Source: 70-18 sp041691815
Lineage (GTDB): Bacteria; Pseudomonadota; Alphaproteobacteria; Acetobacterales; Acetobacteraceae
Direction of reading: 5' to 3'
Length of the DNA stretch: 36,896 nt
NCBI GenBank assembly: GCA_041691815.1
Contig: JBEPTZ010000034.1
Location: forward strand, 1 to 36,896
The notes under the pieces were generated by a model that saw only the letters and a list, made by a program, of their open reading frames with translations, was not told the DNA's origin and searched no databases. This document shows positions 25,114-33,501 of the stretch, in pieces. A program made the translations under genes and the position numbers. Position 1 is the stretch's first letter. Each line of letters opens with the position of its first letter.

Positions 25114-25410
25114 CTACCGATACGGATGCCAGCGGCCATAGCGGTCCACCCAGCCGTGCCGGCGTGGCGGGTGATAATACCGCGGCGGCGGCGGCCGGTA
25201 GCGGGGTTCCACCCACACCCGGCGGCCGAAGCGATCGACGGCCCAATAAATCGGCTGGATCCCCAGCGACGCGGCCGGCACAGCATTTGGCGCCGGCACC
25301 ACCATCGCGGCCTCCGCATTGCCAGCGCTGGCGCCCATCGCCGCCATTCCCAGCCCGATCACCAACGCCGCCTGGCCAAACCGTGTTCGCCAGGGCGATG
25401 CATCGTTCAT
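25114..25410 (-). CDS. Small secreted Arg/Pro/Tyr-rich protein
   Basis: A 98-residue protein with a classic signal peptide: a charged N-terminus (WRTRFGQ), a hydrophobic core (AALVIGLGMAAMGASA) and a likely cleavage after AEA near residue 34. The mature part is short, basic and aromatic, with RYRPPPPRYYHPPRRHGW and a WHPYR end. AGGAGG sits 7 bases before ATG 25410, supporting real translation. I recognise no domain; Tyr/Arg/Pro-rich exported proteins of this style recur in alphaproteobacteria. It ends 10 bases from terminator copy C. Function unknown. Confidence 0.68.
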   Translation of the reverse strand: MNDASPWRTRFGQAALVIGLGMAAMGASAGNAEAAMVVPAPNAVPAASLGIQPIYWAVDRFGRRVWVEPRYRPPPPRYYHPPRRHGWVDRYGRWHPYR

Positions 25411-25590
25411 CCGCTATCCTCCTGTCTGATTCGCTCGCCGGGTCGAAATCCGCGGCAAGGGCCGGCCAACGCCGGGGGTGCGCATCGAATAAATCCGGGC
25501 AACGCCATACGCATCACCAGGCTCAGGATACCGTTTAGCCGATCAAGATGGCGCAGTGGTGGCGACAACACGACAATTCGCCGCGATGTG

Positions 25591-25615
25591 CCGACGAAAT
25601 GTAATTCATCGTCGG
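25591..25615. repeat. Inverted repeat in the 250-base intergenic stretch
   Basis: CCGACGA (25591-25597) and TCGTCGG (25609-25615) flank an A/T-rich 11-base spacer. The intergenic region 25411-25660 contains no gene I can support. The repeat could be an operator for the divergently positioned small-protein promoter or a weak terminator for the M20 operon that ends at 25661; there is no T tract. Confidence 0.35.
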
Positions 25616-25660
25616 TGACAATGTTGCGGAATTTGACGCGGCGGGCGGTGGACGCCGAAT

Positions 25661-27061
25661 TCAGCGCACCGCGCCCAGTTCCGGCAATGCCCGCGCCCAG
25701 GCCCGCAGCCCGTCATCGAACGACGACATGCGGAAGAACTCGTTCGGCGCATGGATGTTCTCGTCGGCGATGGCATAGGACAGCGTCACCGTCTCCAGAC
25801 CCAGCGCCGCCTTCACCATCGAGGAGATCGGCAAGGTGCCACCGATCCCCACCCGCAGCGGCCGCCTTCCATGCACCTGCTCGGTCACCCGCTCGATCGC
25901 AGCCAGAAACCGGTCATCCTCCGGCACCGCATAGGCGGCGCTGCCGCCGCGGCCATGCGCCACCGTCAGATCGGCCCAGGCCGGCAACTGCGCCCGTAGA
26001 TGCGCCTCCACCGCGGCTGCCACCTTCGCCGGCACCTGGCCGGGGCCGAGCCGGCAGGTCAGCTTGGCGCTGGCCTGCGCCGGGATCACCGTCTTGCCGC
26101 CGGCACCCTGGTAGCCGCCGGTGATGCCGTTGATCTCCACCGTCGGGCGAAACCACAGCGATTCCAGCAGCCCGACGCTGCCCTCGGCGAGGCCGGCCTC
26201 GATCGCCCCCGGCCGAGCGCCGATCTCGGCGAAAAACTTGGCCTCGTCAAAGCCGAGCGCCTGCATGCTGGCATAATCGGCGTTGCCCGGCCGGCGCAGC
26301 CCGTCGAACAGGCCCGGCACCGCGATGCGGTTCGCCTCGTCATGCAGGCTGGCCAGCAGCTTGCTCAGCACCGCGATGGCGTTGCCCACCGGGCCGCCGA
26401 ACCGGCCCGAATGCAGGTCGTGCCCGGCGGTGCGCACGGTGATCTCCATGCCGACATTGCCGCGGCTGTTGGTGTTCACCGTCGGCAGTCCGGGCCGCCA
26501 GCGGCCGCCATCCGCACTCACCAGCACGTCGGACGCCAGCAGATCGCGGTATTTTTCCAGGATCGCCGGGATGGTGCGGCTGCCGCTCTCCTCCTCGCCT
26601 TCCAGCAGCAGCTTGACGTTCACCGGCAGCCCGCCGGTCACCGCCAGCCAGCCCTCGATCGCCGACACCGCGATCCACAGCGGCGACTTGTCGTCCGACG
26701 CGCCGCGCGCGCTATAGGTGCTGCCATCGGCACTGAAGGTCGGCTCGAACGGCGGCGTGGTCCACAATTCCAGCGGGTCCGGCGGCTGCACGTCGTAATG
26801 GCCATAGACCAGGATGGTCGGTGCCCCCTCGGCATGGCACCACTGGCCAAACACTGTCGGGTTGCCGCCGCCATCGAGCAGCTGCACATCCTCCAGCCCG
26901 ATGCGCTGCAGGCGGGCGCGCAGGATTTCCGCCGCCTCGCCCATGCCGGCCAGATAGGCCGGGTCGGTGGAGACGCTCGGCACCCGCAGCAGCACGAACA
27001 ACTCGTCCAGCAGCCGCTGCCGGTGCTCCGCCAGCCATGCCTCAACCGCGTCGACGCTCAT
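25661..27061 (-). CDS. M20-family dipeptidase (carnosinase-like)
   Basis: A 466-residue zinc peptidase with the long M20 dipeptidase layout: VYGHYDVQPPDPLELW (zinc His and Asp), GASDDKSP (bridging Asp), GEEESGS (catalytic Glu and ligand), SADGGRW and a late DENIHAPNEFF histidine, with a lid/dimerisation domain from about residue 190 to 350. Such enzymes hydrolyse dipeptides, beta-alanyl dipeptides or N-carbamoyl/acyl compounds. ATG 27061 overlaps the stop of the upstream SDR as ATGA, which fixes the start although the frame is open further upstream. It is the last gene of a four-gene coupled operon with a creatininase-family hydrolase, so an amide-containing small molecule is a likely substrate. 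Confidence 0.88.
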   Translation of the reverse strand: MSVDAVEAWLAEHRQRLLDELFVLLRVPSVSTDPAYLAGMGEAAEILRARLQRIGLEDVQLLDGGGNPTVFGQWCHAEGAPTILVYGHYDVQPPDPLELWTTPPFEPTFSADGSTYSARGASDDKSPLWIAVSAIEGWLAVTGGLPVNVKLLLEGEEESGSRTIPAILEKYRDLLASDVLVSADGGRWRPGLPTVNTNSRGNVGMEITVRTAGHDLHSGRFGGPVGNAIAVLSKLLASLHDEANRIAVPGLFDGLRRPGNADYASMQALGFDEAKFFAEIGARPGAIEAGLAEGSVGLLESLWFRPTVEINGITGGYQGAGGKTVIPAQASAKLTCRLGPGQVPAKVAAAVEAHLRAQLPAWADLTVAHGRGGSAAYAVPEDDRFLAAIERVTEQVHGRRPLRVGIGGTLPISSMVKAALGLETVTLSYAIADENIHAPNEFFRMSSFDDGLRAWARALPELGAVR

Positions 27062-27813
27062 TTGCCGCCATCCACCGAGATGATCTGCCCGTTGACGAAG
27101 CCGGCGAGGTCGGAGGCGAAGAAGATCACCGCATTGGCGATATCCTGCGCGCTGCCCAGCCGCTGCATTGCGATCCGCTCTACCAGCGCCTTCTGGCCCT
27201 CGGCGCCGTAGGCCTCCCACTGCAACTCGGTGGAGGGGTTGGAGCGGATGAAGCCGGGAGCGACCGAATTCACCGTGATGTTGAACGGCCCCAGTTCGTG
27301 CGCCAGTTGCCGCGTCAGCCCGACCACCGCGTGCTTGGCGCTGCAATACGCCTGGATGCCGGTCAGCGACGCCTGCAACCCGGCGCCGGAGCTGATATTG
27401 ACGATCCGCCCCTCGCGGGCCTTTTTCATGCCCGGCGCCGCGGCGCGGCACAGCGCCATCGCGGCGTTGACGTTGACCGCGAAAATCCGGTCCCAGGCGT
27501 CGTCCGACACCTCGTCCAGCGGCTGCGGCACCTGCCCGGCGACACCGCCGGCGTTGTTGACCAGGCAATACACCGGCTGCCCGCTCTGGTGCTCGATGTC
27601 GGCGATCCAGGCCTTGCCCTCCGCTCGGTCGGTGAGGTCGACCACCGTGCTGGCGATGCCGCCGGTGCTGGCGGTCTCAGCCAGCGGCTCGGCGCGCACG
27701 TCGCAGGCAAACACCCGCGCACCCATCGCCGCGAAGCTGCGCGCGGTCGCCCGGCCCAGCCCGTGCCCGGCGCCGCTCACCGCCACCACCCGGCCATCGA
27801 AACGGAGGTTCAT
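27058..27813 (-). CDS. Short-chain dehydrogenase/reductase
   Basis: A 251-residue classical SDR with SGAGHGLG, NNAGG, the Ser of NISSGAG, YCSAK and a C-terminal VDGG. The Asp in FACDV suggests NAD(H) use. It overlaps its neighbours by 4 bases on both sides (ATGA at 27813-27810 with the ketopantoate-reductase-family gene and at 27061-27058 with the M20 gene), so translation is coupled and the enzyme likely acts in the same pathway as those genes. Substrate unknown. Confidence 0.87.
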   Translation of the reverse strand: MNLRFDGRVVAVSGAGHGLGRATARSFAAMGARVFACDVRAEPLAETASTGGIASTVVDLTDRAEGKAWIADIEHQSGQPVYCLVNNAGGVAGQVPQPLDEVSDDAWDRIFAVNVNAAMALCRAAAPGMKKAREGRIVNISSGAGLQASLTGIQAYCSAKHAVVGLTRQLAHELGPFNITVNSVAPGFIRSNPSTELQWEAYGAEGQKALVERIAMQRLGSAQDIANAVIFFASDLAGFVNGQIISVDGGK

Positions 27814-28820
27814 GGTGCCAGCAACTCCAGCAGGTTGGCGTCATCGAGCGCCCGCTTGCCGTCCTCCACCTCATGGATCATCGCCACCAGCCGGCGCAGG
27901 GTCGGGCACTCCAGCCCGTGCTTGGCACCGATCTGATAGACCGGCGCGATCTGCACATCCACCTCGGTCCGCCGCTTGCGCACCGCCAGGTCGCGCCAGA
28001 CGCCGGAATGGGTCTTCGCACTCGGCCGGTTGAACGCCACCATTGCCGCCACCGCCTGGGCGGCCAGCGCCGGGTCGGCATTCGGCATGAAGGCAGCCGG
28101 GTCGTAGCCGTTGAAGCCCTTCGGCGTGACACCCTCGGCCAGCGTCACCTCGTTGACCTCGCGCGCCATCGCCCGCCACACCGGCAGCAATTCCGGCCGC
28201 GCCAGGCAATCGGCGATCCCCAGCATGCCCAGCGCCTGGGCGAACAGCATCGAGGCATAGCCAAGCTTGCCCCACAGATAGCCCCAGATCTCCGGCGTGG
28301 TGATGGCGTTCGGCTCGAATTCCAGCATCAGCTTGTGCAGTTCGGCCAGCCTCGCGGTCATCTGCCCGGTCACCTCGCCCAGCACCACGGCGCCGCGGCT
28401 GCCGAACATCACTTCGCCCGGCCCCATCCAGTCAGCCGAAAAATTGACGAACGCCCCCATCGTGCGGTCGCGCCCGACGATGCGCTGGATCACCTTCTCG
28501 CACAGCCCGTTCTGCGCCGACAGCACGTAGCCGTCCTGCGCCAGATGCGGCGTCAGCGCGCGGGTCGCCGCCTCGGTATGGTGCGCCTTCACCGCCAGGA
28601 AGATGTGCTCCCATTCGCCGCGCAGGTTCTCCGGCAGGAAGGCCGGCGCGGTGACGCTGAACTGCTCCACCGGCCCGGTGATCCGCAGGCCCGCGCCGGC
28701 AATCGCCGCGACATGCTCGGGCACCACGTCCACGAAGGTCACGTCGTGCCCGGCCCGCACCAGCCAGGCGCCGATCGAGCCGCCGATGGCGCCGGCCCCC
28801 CAGATCAGAATCGGTCCCAT
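27810..28820 (-). CDS. Ketopantoate reductase family (ApbA/PanE-like) oxidoreductase
   Basis: A 336-residue NAD(P)-dependent 2-hydroxyacid/ketoacid reductase. The N-terminal loop is IWGAGAIGGSIGAWL, AVKAHHTEAA corresponds to the usual K-x-x-x/T-x-x-A strand, and the helical C-terminal domain has YLWGKLGYASM with the conserved catalytic Lys. PanE proper is near 300 residues and panE usually lies near other pantothenate genes; this protein is longer and lies in a catabolic operon, so it more likely acts on another branched 2-oxo or 2-hydroxy acid. ATG 28820 overlaps the upstream creatininase-family stop as TGATG. Confidence 0.8.
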   Translation of the reverse strand: MGPILIWGAGAIGGSIGAWLVRAGHDVTFVDVVPEHVAAIAGAGLRITGPVEQFSVTAPAFLPENLRGEWEHIFLAVKAHHTEAATRALTPHLAQDGYVLSAQNGLCEKVIQRIVGRDRTMGAFVNFSADWMGPGEVMFGSRGAVVLGEVTGQMTARLAELHKLMLEFEPNAITTPEIWGYLWGKLGYASMLFAQALGMLGIADCLARPELLPVWRAMAREVNEVTLAEGVTPKGFNGYDPAAFMPNADPALAAQAVAAMVAFNRPSAKTHSGVWRDLAVRKRRTEVDVQIAPVYQIGAKHGLECPTLRRLVAMIHEVEDGKRALDDANLLELLAP

Positions 28821-29512
28821 CACCAGTGCTCCAGCATCGCCCGGGTTTCCTCCACCGCGACATTCCAGATCGCCAGCATCTCGTTGTCCGGCCGCTGGGT
28901 GCGGCCGCCGAAATTGCCGTCTTCCAGCAGGTTGCGCGCCTCGAACGGCGGCAGGGTTTTCAGCCGGTCGGTGTCCACCATCTCCTTGCTGTCCTCGGCC
29001 GGGGTGGTCGGCAACCGGGTCCAGGGGAAGTTCTCCATCCAGCTGGCATGGCTGGCCACCTGGTCGGTCGCCTGCACCTGCGCCATGGTCAGCGGCGCCC
29101 GCCACCAGTCATGGAAGCGCAGCCGGCAATCCGGGTTGTCCATCAGCCATTCCTGCGCCAGCGCCGCCGCCGGCTGGTTGCCGCCATGGCCGTTGCAGAT
29201 CATGATCCGCCGGAACCCGGAGCGCTTGAGGCTGTCCAGCACGTCGCGCACCACGGCAACGAAGGTATCCACCCGCAAGGTGACACTGCCGGGAAACGCC
29301 TGGAAATACGGCGCCAGCCCATACGGCACCGCCGGAAACACCGGTATCCCCAGCGGCTCCGCGGCCTCCACCGCCACCCGCTCGGCCAGGATCGCATCCA
29401 CCATCAGCGACAGCCCGGCATGCTGCTCGGTGCTGCCAAGCGGCAGCACGCAACGATCGTCCCGTCGCGTCCAGTCCTCAACCATCCGCCAGTCCATCTG
29501 CGAAACGCGCAT
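28820..29512 (-). CDS. Creatininase-family amidohydrolase
   Basis: A 230-residue member of the creatininase/ArfB/MftE family. The metal-binding pattern is present: LPLGSTEQHAGLSLMVD (Glu and His ligands), VPYGLAPYF, NGHGGN and a downstream EMVDTD acidic segment. Family reactions include hydrolysis of creatinine, of formamidopyrimidine amides and of cyclic ketones such as 3-dehydro-scyllo-inosose. The start ATG 29512 has GGGGGGTGG about 5 bases upstream; earlier in-frame codons are less likely. It is the first gene of a coupled operon (reductase, SDR, M20 dipeptidase), so a ring-opening or amide-cleaving first step is plausible. Confidence 0.82.
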   Translation of the reverse strand: MRVSQMDWRMVEDWTRRDDRCVLPLGSTEQHAGLSLMVDAILAERVAVEAAEPLGIPVFPAVPYGLAPYFQAFPGSVTLRVDTFVAVVRDVLDSLKRSGFRRIMICNGHGGNQPAAALAQEWLMDNPDCRLRFHDWWRAPLTMAQVQATDQVASHASWMENFPWTRLPTTPAEDSKEMVDTDRLKTLPPFEARNLLEDGNFGGRTQRPDNEMLAIWNVAVEETRAMLEHW

Positions 29513-29588
29513 CAAGCCACCCCCCGACCGACTCCATCCGGAGCGCACGCTGCCACAGATGCGGCGCAGGTCAAATCAGGGGAAGGGT

Positions 29589-29858
29589 TCAGCGCAGCCG
29601 GGCGAGCAGCAGGTCGCAGTTGTTCCGCCCGGCCAGCAGGCAGTCATCCACCGCCGCCGCACGGCTCAGTTGCTTGACCAGGAACAGGCACACCACCAGC
29701 ACCGCCAGGGTCGCGGCCAGCCCCGCGAGGCTCACCGTCTGACGGTTGGCGTCGCGCCTGGCTTCGTCGTGCCAGTCCTCGCCACGCTCCGGCTCCCGGC
29801 TGTCACCAAGCGGGCGATATACCAGCCGGTAGATCCCCGTCCGCCGGACCTTGGTCAT
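29589..29858 (-). CDS. Small single-pass membrane protein
   Basis: An 89-residue protein: a basic N-terminus (MTKVRRTGIYRLVYRPLG), a hydrophilic acidic segment, one transmembrane helix (LAGLAATLAVLVVCLFLV, about residues 45-62) and a short C-terminal tail with two cysteines in DDCLLAGRNNCD. AGGAGG lies 6 bases upstream of ATG 29858, a near-ideal ribosome site. It is encoded 76 bases upstream of the creatininase-family gene on the same strand and diverges from the permease gene. No known domain recognised. Confidence 0.65.
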   Translation of the reverse strand: MTKVRRTGIYRLVYRPLGDSREPERGEDWHDEARRDANRQTVSLAGLAATLAVLVVCLFLVKQLSRAAAVDDCLLAGRNNCDLLLARLR

Positions 29859-29971
29859 GCCGGCCTCCTGCCACTTCACAGTTCTGCACATTAGAGGAAT
29901 GTTCGTCCGCCAAGGCAAGCATAACCGACGACCGCCCTTGCCTTGTAATCTCAGCGCGTCACTCTCGCGCG

Positions 29972-31393
29972 ATGTTGCTGTTTCTGCAGACCCTGCCGCT
30001 GCTCGTCCTGGTGCTGCTGCTGGCCTCCGGCCGCGCCGGCCCGGTGCTCGCCTGCAGCGCCGCGATGGTGCTCACCCTGCCGCCGCTGCTCGCCGGCCAT
30101 CCCGAGTTGGGCCGCGCCGATCTGCTCCACTACGCCGCCGACAGCGTGCTGGAGGGGCTGTGGCTGGCGGTGATCCCGGTCGGCATCATCGCCGGCGGCC
30201 TAGTGTTCCACGCCGCGGTGGCGCCGCCGGACAACCGCGCCCTCGGCACCGCCAGCCAGGCCGACACGCTGTTCACCGCCGCCTTCCTGCTCGGCCCGTT
30301 CACCGAGACGGTCACCGGCTTCGGCGTCGGCACGGTATTCGCCATCGGGCTGATCCGCGGCGCCGGGGTGGCCGGACTGCCGGCGGCGCTGATCGGGCTG
30401 CTGCCGCAGCTCATCATCCCGTGGGGCGGCCTCGGCCCCGGCACCGCGGTCGGCGCCGCGCTGGCCGGGGTGCCGCCGCAGGCGCTGGCCGCGCGCACCG
30501 CCTGGCAGGCCAGTGCGATGCTGCTGCTGCTGCTGCCGGCGTTCTGGCACTGGTGCCGGCTCGGCGGCCATCCGGTGGCCCCGCGCCAGCGCGTCACCCA
30601 GACGCTCTGGGTGCTGGCCACCGCCACATTGCTGGTGCTGCTGCACCACGTCGCCCCTTGGGAGGTCTGCGGTCTGCTGGCCACCGGCCTCGCCCTCTCG
30701 GCCCGGCTGCTGCACGCCCGCCCGCCGCGCGATGCCGCAGAGTTCCGCCGCGCCGCCGTCGCGGCATTCCCCTACGCACTGCTGGCAGGCGTGCTGCTGG
30801 CCAGCCGGCTGTGGCGCCATCCACCGGCCTTTCAGCCCTTCGCCCATCTGCCGGCGCTGCCCGCCAACCATGCGGTGGTGGCACTGTGGCTGGTGGCGCT
30901 GGCGCTGCTGGCCCGCCACCACGCCGCCGCCATCCCCGCCCTGCTGGCCGGTGCCATGCGGCGCGGCCGCAAGCCGGCGGTGGCGCTGCTGATGTTCGTA
31001 CTGCTGTCGCGCGTGCTGTCCAATGCCGGCATCCCACAGGCCGTGGCGCAGGCGATCTCCGCCGGCCTGGGCGCCGCCGCCCCCTATGCCGGGCCGCTGC
31101 TGGCCGGTTTCGCCGGCTTCTTCGCCGGCACCAATGTCGGCGCCAACAGTGCCATGATGCCGGTGCAGGCCGCCCTCGGCCAGATGGCCGGCCTCGGCCG
31201 CCTGGTGCTGCCGGCAGTGCAGAACGGCACCCCGTTCCTGCTGCTGTCACCGCAACTCACCAGCATCGCCGCCGCCCTCGCCGGCCGCTCGCAATCCGGG
31301 CAGGAGGCCACCCCGGCCCGCATCTGGCGCCGCGGCTGGCCGATCGCGCTGGCAGCACTTGCGGTCGGCATGGCGGCGATCGCGCTGGGGTGA
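29972..31393 (+). CDS. L-lactate permease family transporter
   Basis: A 473-residue, very hydrophobic protein with about twelve or more helices. The stretches GPFTETVTGFGVGTVFAIGLIR and FAGFFAGTNVGANSAMMPVQ correspond to the conserved substrate regions of the LctP/GlcA lactate-glycolate permease family. It is shorter than E. coli LldP (551 residues), and the usual TGSxTxSN loop is replaced by AGTNVGANS, so a related short-chain hydroxy- or keto-acid is possible. The start ATG 29972 lacks a clear Shine-Dalgarno sequence. No lactate dehydrogenase gene is adjacent. An AlkA-type gene follows after 12 bases. Confidence 0.78.
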   Translation: MLLFLQTLPLLVLVLLLASGRAGPVLACSAAMVLTLPPLLAGHPELGRADLLHYAADSVLEGLWLAVIPVGIIAGGLVFHAAVAPPDNRALGTASQADTLFTAAFLLGPFTETVTGFGVGTVFAIGLIRGAGVAGLPAALIGLLPQLIIPWGGLGPGTAVGAALAGVPPQALAARTAWQASAMLLLLLPAFWHWCRLGGHPVAPRQRVTQTLWVLATATLLVLLHHVAPWEVCGLLATGLALSARLLHARPPRDAAEFRRAAVAAFPYALLAGVLLASRLWRHPPAFQPFAHLPALPANHAVVALWLVALALLARHHAAAIPALLAGAMRRGRKPAVALLMFVLLSRVLSNAGIPQAVAQAISAGLGAAAPYAGPLLAGFAGFFAGTNVGANSAMMPVQAALGQMAGLGRLVLPAVQNGTPFLLLSPQLTSIAAALAGRSQSGQEATPARIWRRGWPIALAALAVGMAAIALG

Positions 31394-31405
31394 CATGCTC
31401 GCCCG

Positions 31406-32017
31406 ATGAACGCCGCCACCCGCCACCTGATCCAGGCCGACCCGGCCTTCGCCACGCTGATCCGCCGGGTCGGCCGCTGCGCCCTGGTGGTGGACAGGGA
31501 CGAGCCGTACGCCGCCCTGGTCAGCGCCATCGCCCACCAGCAACTGCATGGCCGCGCCGCCCGCGCCATTGTTGGCCGCTTTCTGGCGCTCTATCCCGAC
31601 ACCCCATTCCCCACCCCGGCGCAAATCCTCTCCACCCCCGACCCCACGCTGCGCGGCTGCGGCTTCTCGGCCAACAAAGTCGCGGCGATCCGCGACATCG
31701 CCGCCAAGACCGCCGAGGGCCTGGTCCCCACCCGCCGCGCCGCCGCCCGCCTCTCCGACGCGGTGCTGATCGAGCGGCTGACCGCCATCCGCGGCGTCGG
31801 CCGCTGGACGGTGGAGATGCTGCTGATCCACACCCTCGGCCGCCCCGACATCCTGCCGGTCGACGATTTCGGCGTCCGCGAAGGCTTCCGCCGCCTGCAT
31901 CGCCTGCCCGCGCAGCCCCGGCCGCGCGACCTCGCGGCGATGGGCGAGGCCTGGGCGCCCTGCCGCAGCACCGCCGCCTGGTATCTCTGGCGGGCGGCGG
32001 AATTCCCGGAAGAGTAG
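31406..32017 (+). CDS. DNA-3-methyladenine glycosylase II (AlkA-type, HhH-GPD)
   Basis: A 203-residue base-excision repair glycosylase. The helix-hairpin-helix is LTAIRGVGRWTVEMLL (about 125-140), followed by LPVDDFG, which carries the catalytic Asp (153/154), and AIAHQQLHGRAA in the N-terminal part. The E. coli AlkA N-terminal extension is absent, as in compact bacterial homologues. It removes alkylated purines from DNA. It lies 12 bases after the permease gene, probably on the same transcript but functionally unrelated. The confident part is the family; the exact lesion range is inferred. Confidence 0.88.
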   Translation: MNAATRHLIQADPAFATLIRRVGRCALVVDRDEPYAALVSAIAHQQLHGRAARAIVGRFLALYPDTPFPTPAQILSTPDPTLRGCGFSANKVAAIRDIAAKTAEGLVPTRRAAARLSDAVLIERLTAIRGVGRWTVEMLLIHTLGRPDILPVDDFGVREGFRRLHRLPAQPRPRDLAAMGEAWAPCRSTAAWYLWRAAEFPEE

Positions 32018-32068
32018 TATTTTCGCAACTCCGGCGACACAACAGGTTACACCCGAACAGTCATCAAC

Positions 32069-32108
32069 CCGAACGCTGAAATAAAATTGCAACCAAACAT
32101 CCGTTCGG
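32069..32108. repeat. Inverted repeat in the AT-rich leader of the TadG-like gene
   Basis: CCGAACG (32069-32075) and CGTTCGG (32102-32108) are perfect 7-base arms 26 bases apart in 32018-32186, an unusually AT-rich intergenic stretch that presumably holds the promoter of the TadG-like gene. No convincing -35/-10 pair could be chosen. It may be an operator or the end of the preceding transcript. Confidence 0.35.
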
Positions 32109-32186
32109 ATTAGTGCGACTGGCTCATTGCGACAATTTTCGACATATGCCAGTTAGTTGCAAAGCTATTTACGAACGGTGTCGATC

Positions 32187-33497
32187 ATGAAACTTACCAA
32201 TTTCTTTCGCCACGACCGCCGCGCCGCCGTGGCGCTTTGGGTCGCCATCTCCATGCCGCCGCTGATGATGACCACCGGGCTGGGTTACGAGACCGGCAGC
32301 TGGGCCGTCGCCAAGGTGCGCGCCACCATTGCCGCCGACGCCGCAGCGGCCGCCGGCGCCCGCGCCTATGCCGCCGGCAGTAACGCCGCCACCGCCGCCG
32401 GCGTCGCCGCCAACGTCGCCGAAGCCAACGGCATCAGCGGCACTGCCAGCCGCGTCTGGACCAGCTCCAGCAATACCCTGGCCAACGGCAACGCCACCGT
32501 CACGCTCGGCGCCGGGGTCACCAGTTCCACCCGCACCGCCATCACCGTCACCGCCACGCGGGTGGTGCCGAACAGCTTCTCCAGCCTCTGGCAAGGCGCC
32601 ACCGAGCAGCGCATCAGCGCCACCAGCGTCGCCGAAGCCTGGACCGGCACCGGCTCGGCCGGCAGCGGCGCCTGCATCCTGGCCCTCAGCCCCAGCGCCA
32701 GCAACGCCATCAAGGCCGACAACATGGGCGTGCTGACCGCGCCCGGCTGCTCGATCTGGGCCAATTCCAACGCCGCCACCGCCGTCTACCTGAACAGCGG
32801 CACCATCAGCGCCGCCACGGTTGGCGCGGTCGGCGGCATCGCCAAGTCCAACAGCGGCAGCAACACGTTCGCCCCCTGGCCGGCCAGCCCGTACGGCACC
32901 GCCCAGGCCGATCCGTATGCCAGCATGACCCTGCCCTCGCCGGGTGCCTATACCTGCCACACCGCACCCAATACCGGCTGGGCCGCCACCACCCGCCAGC
33001 AGACCCCCGGCGTCTATTGCGGCAACACCACCTTCGGCGGCAACGGCGTCGCCGACCAGTTCGCGCCCGGCATCTATTACGTGATGAACGGCAGCCTGAC
33101 CTTCAACAACGGCACCTTCCTGCCGGCCACCGGCGTCAGCTTCGTGCTGATCGGCACCAATCCGGGGGCGTTCAGCTACACCAACTACTCCAACACCGTC
33201 ACCCAGCTGGCTGCGCCCAGCAGCGGCCCCACCGCCAATATCCTGTTCTGGCAGGGCTGCACCGCCGGCGGCACCGCGCCGGACAACACCATGGCCGGCG
33301 GCTCCACCCTGGCGCTCACCGGCGGCATCTACCTGCCGTGCGGCGCGCTCAACGTCAGCAACAACATCCGCCTGAACGCCGCCTCCGGCGCCACCATGCG
33401 GGTGGTGGCCAAGACCATCTACGCCGCCGGTTCCGCGCAGATCAACGCCGCCGCCCAGGCGATGGCCGGGGCGGCGCAGATCGCCCTGGTCAGGTAA
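32187..33497 (+). CDS. TadE/TadG-family pilus-assembly-like protein
   Basis: A 436-residue protein. The N-terminal 50 residues are the Tad (TadG-like) module: a basic RHDRRAAVALW stretch, the membrane segment VAISMPPLMMTTGLGYETG and KVRATIAADAAAAAGARAYAAG, the usual sequence of Flp pilus minor pilins. The rest is a low-complexity Ala/Ser/Thr/Asn/Gly-rich exported region with a few cysteines (GACILALSPSAS, APGCSIW) and no von Willebrand domain. I start at ATG 32187; a TTG at 32157 is the only upstream alternative in frame. No other tad/cpa gene is near, so it is an orphan copy. It ends 4 bases from the convergent gmhA. Confidence 0.8.
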   Translation: MKLTNFFRHDRRAAVALWVAISMPPLMMTTGLGYETGSWAVAKVRATIAADAAAAAGARAYAAGSNAATAAGVAANVAEANGISGTASRVWTSSSNTLANGNATVTLGAGVTSSTRTAITVTATRVVPNSFSSLWQGATEQRISATSVAEAWTGTGSAGSGACILALSPSASNAIKADNMGVLTAPGCSIWANSNAATAVYLNSGTISAATVGAVGGIAKSNSGSNTFAPWPASPYGTAQADPYASMTLPSPGAYTCHTAPNTGWAATTRQQTPGVYCGNTTFGGNGVADQFAPGIYYVMNGSLTFNNGTFLPATGVSFVLIGTNPGAFSYTNYSNTVTQLAAPSSGPTANILFWQGCTAGGTAPDNTMAGGSTLALTGGIYLPCGALNVSNNIRLNAASGATMRVVAKTIYAAGSAQINAAAQAMAGAAQIALVR

Positions 33498-33501
33498 CCG
33501 C

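Noticed and set aside
22885..25660. A dif-like XerC/XerD site near the skew switch
   Set aside because: No sequence resembling the 28-bp dif core with two half-sites was found in the intergenic regions; the inverted repeat at 25591-25615 has the wrong arms.
25411..26124. Plus-strand frame opposite the small secreted protein and M20 genes
   Set aside because: Composition is Arg/Pro/Ala shadow and both genes on the other strand have clear motifs.
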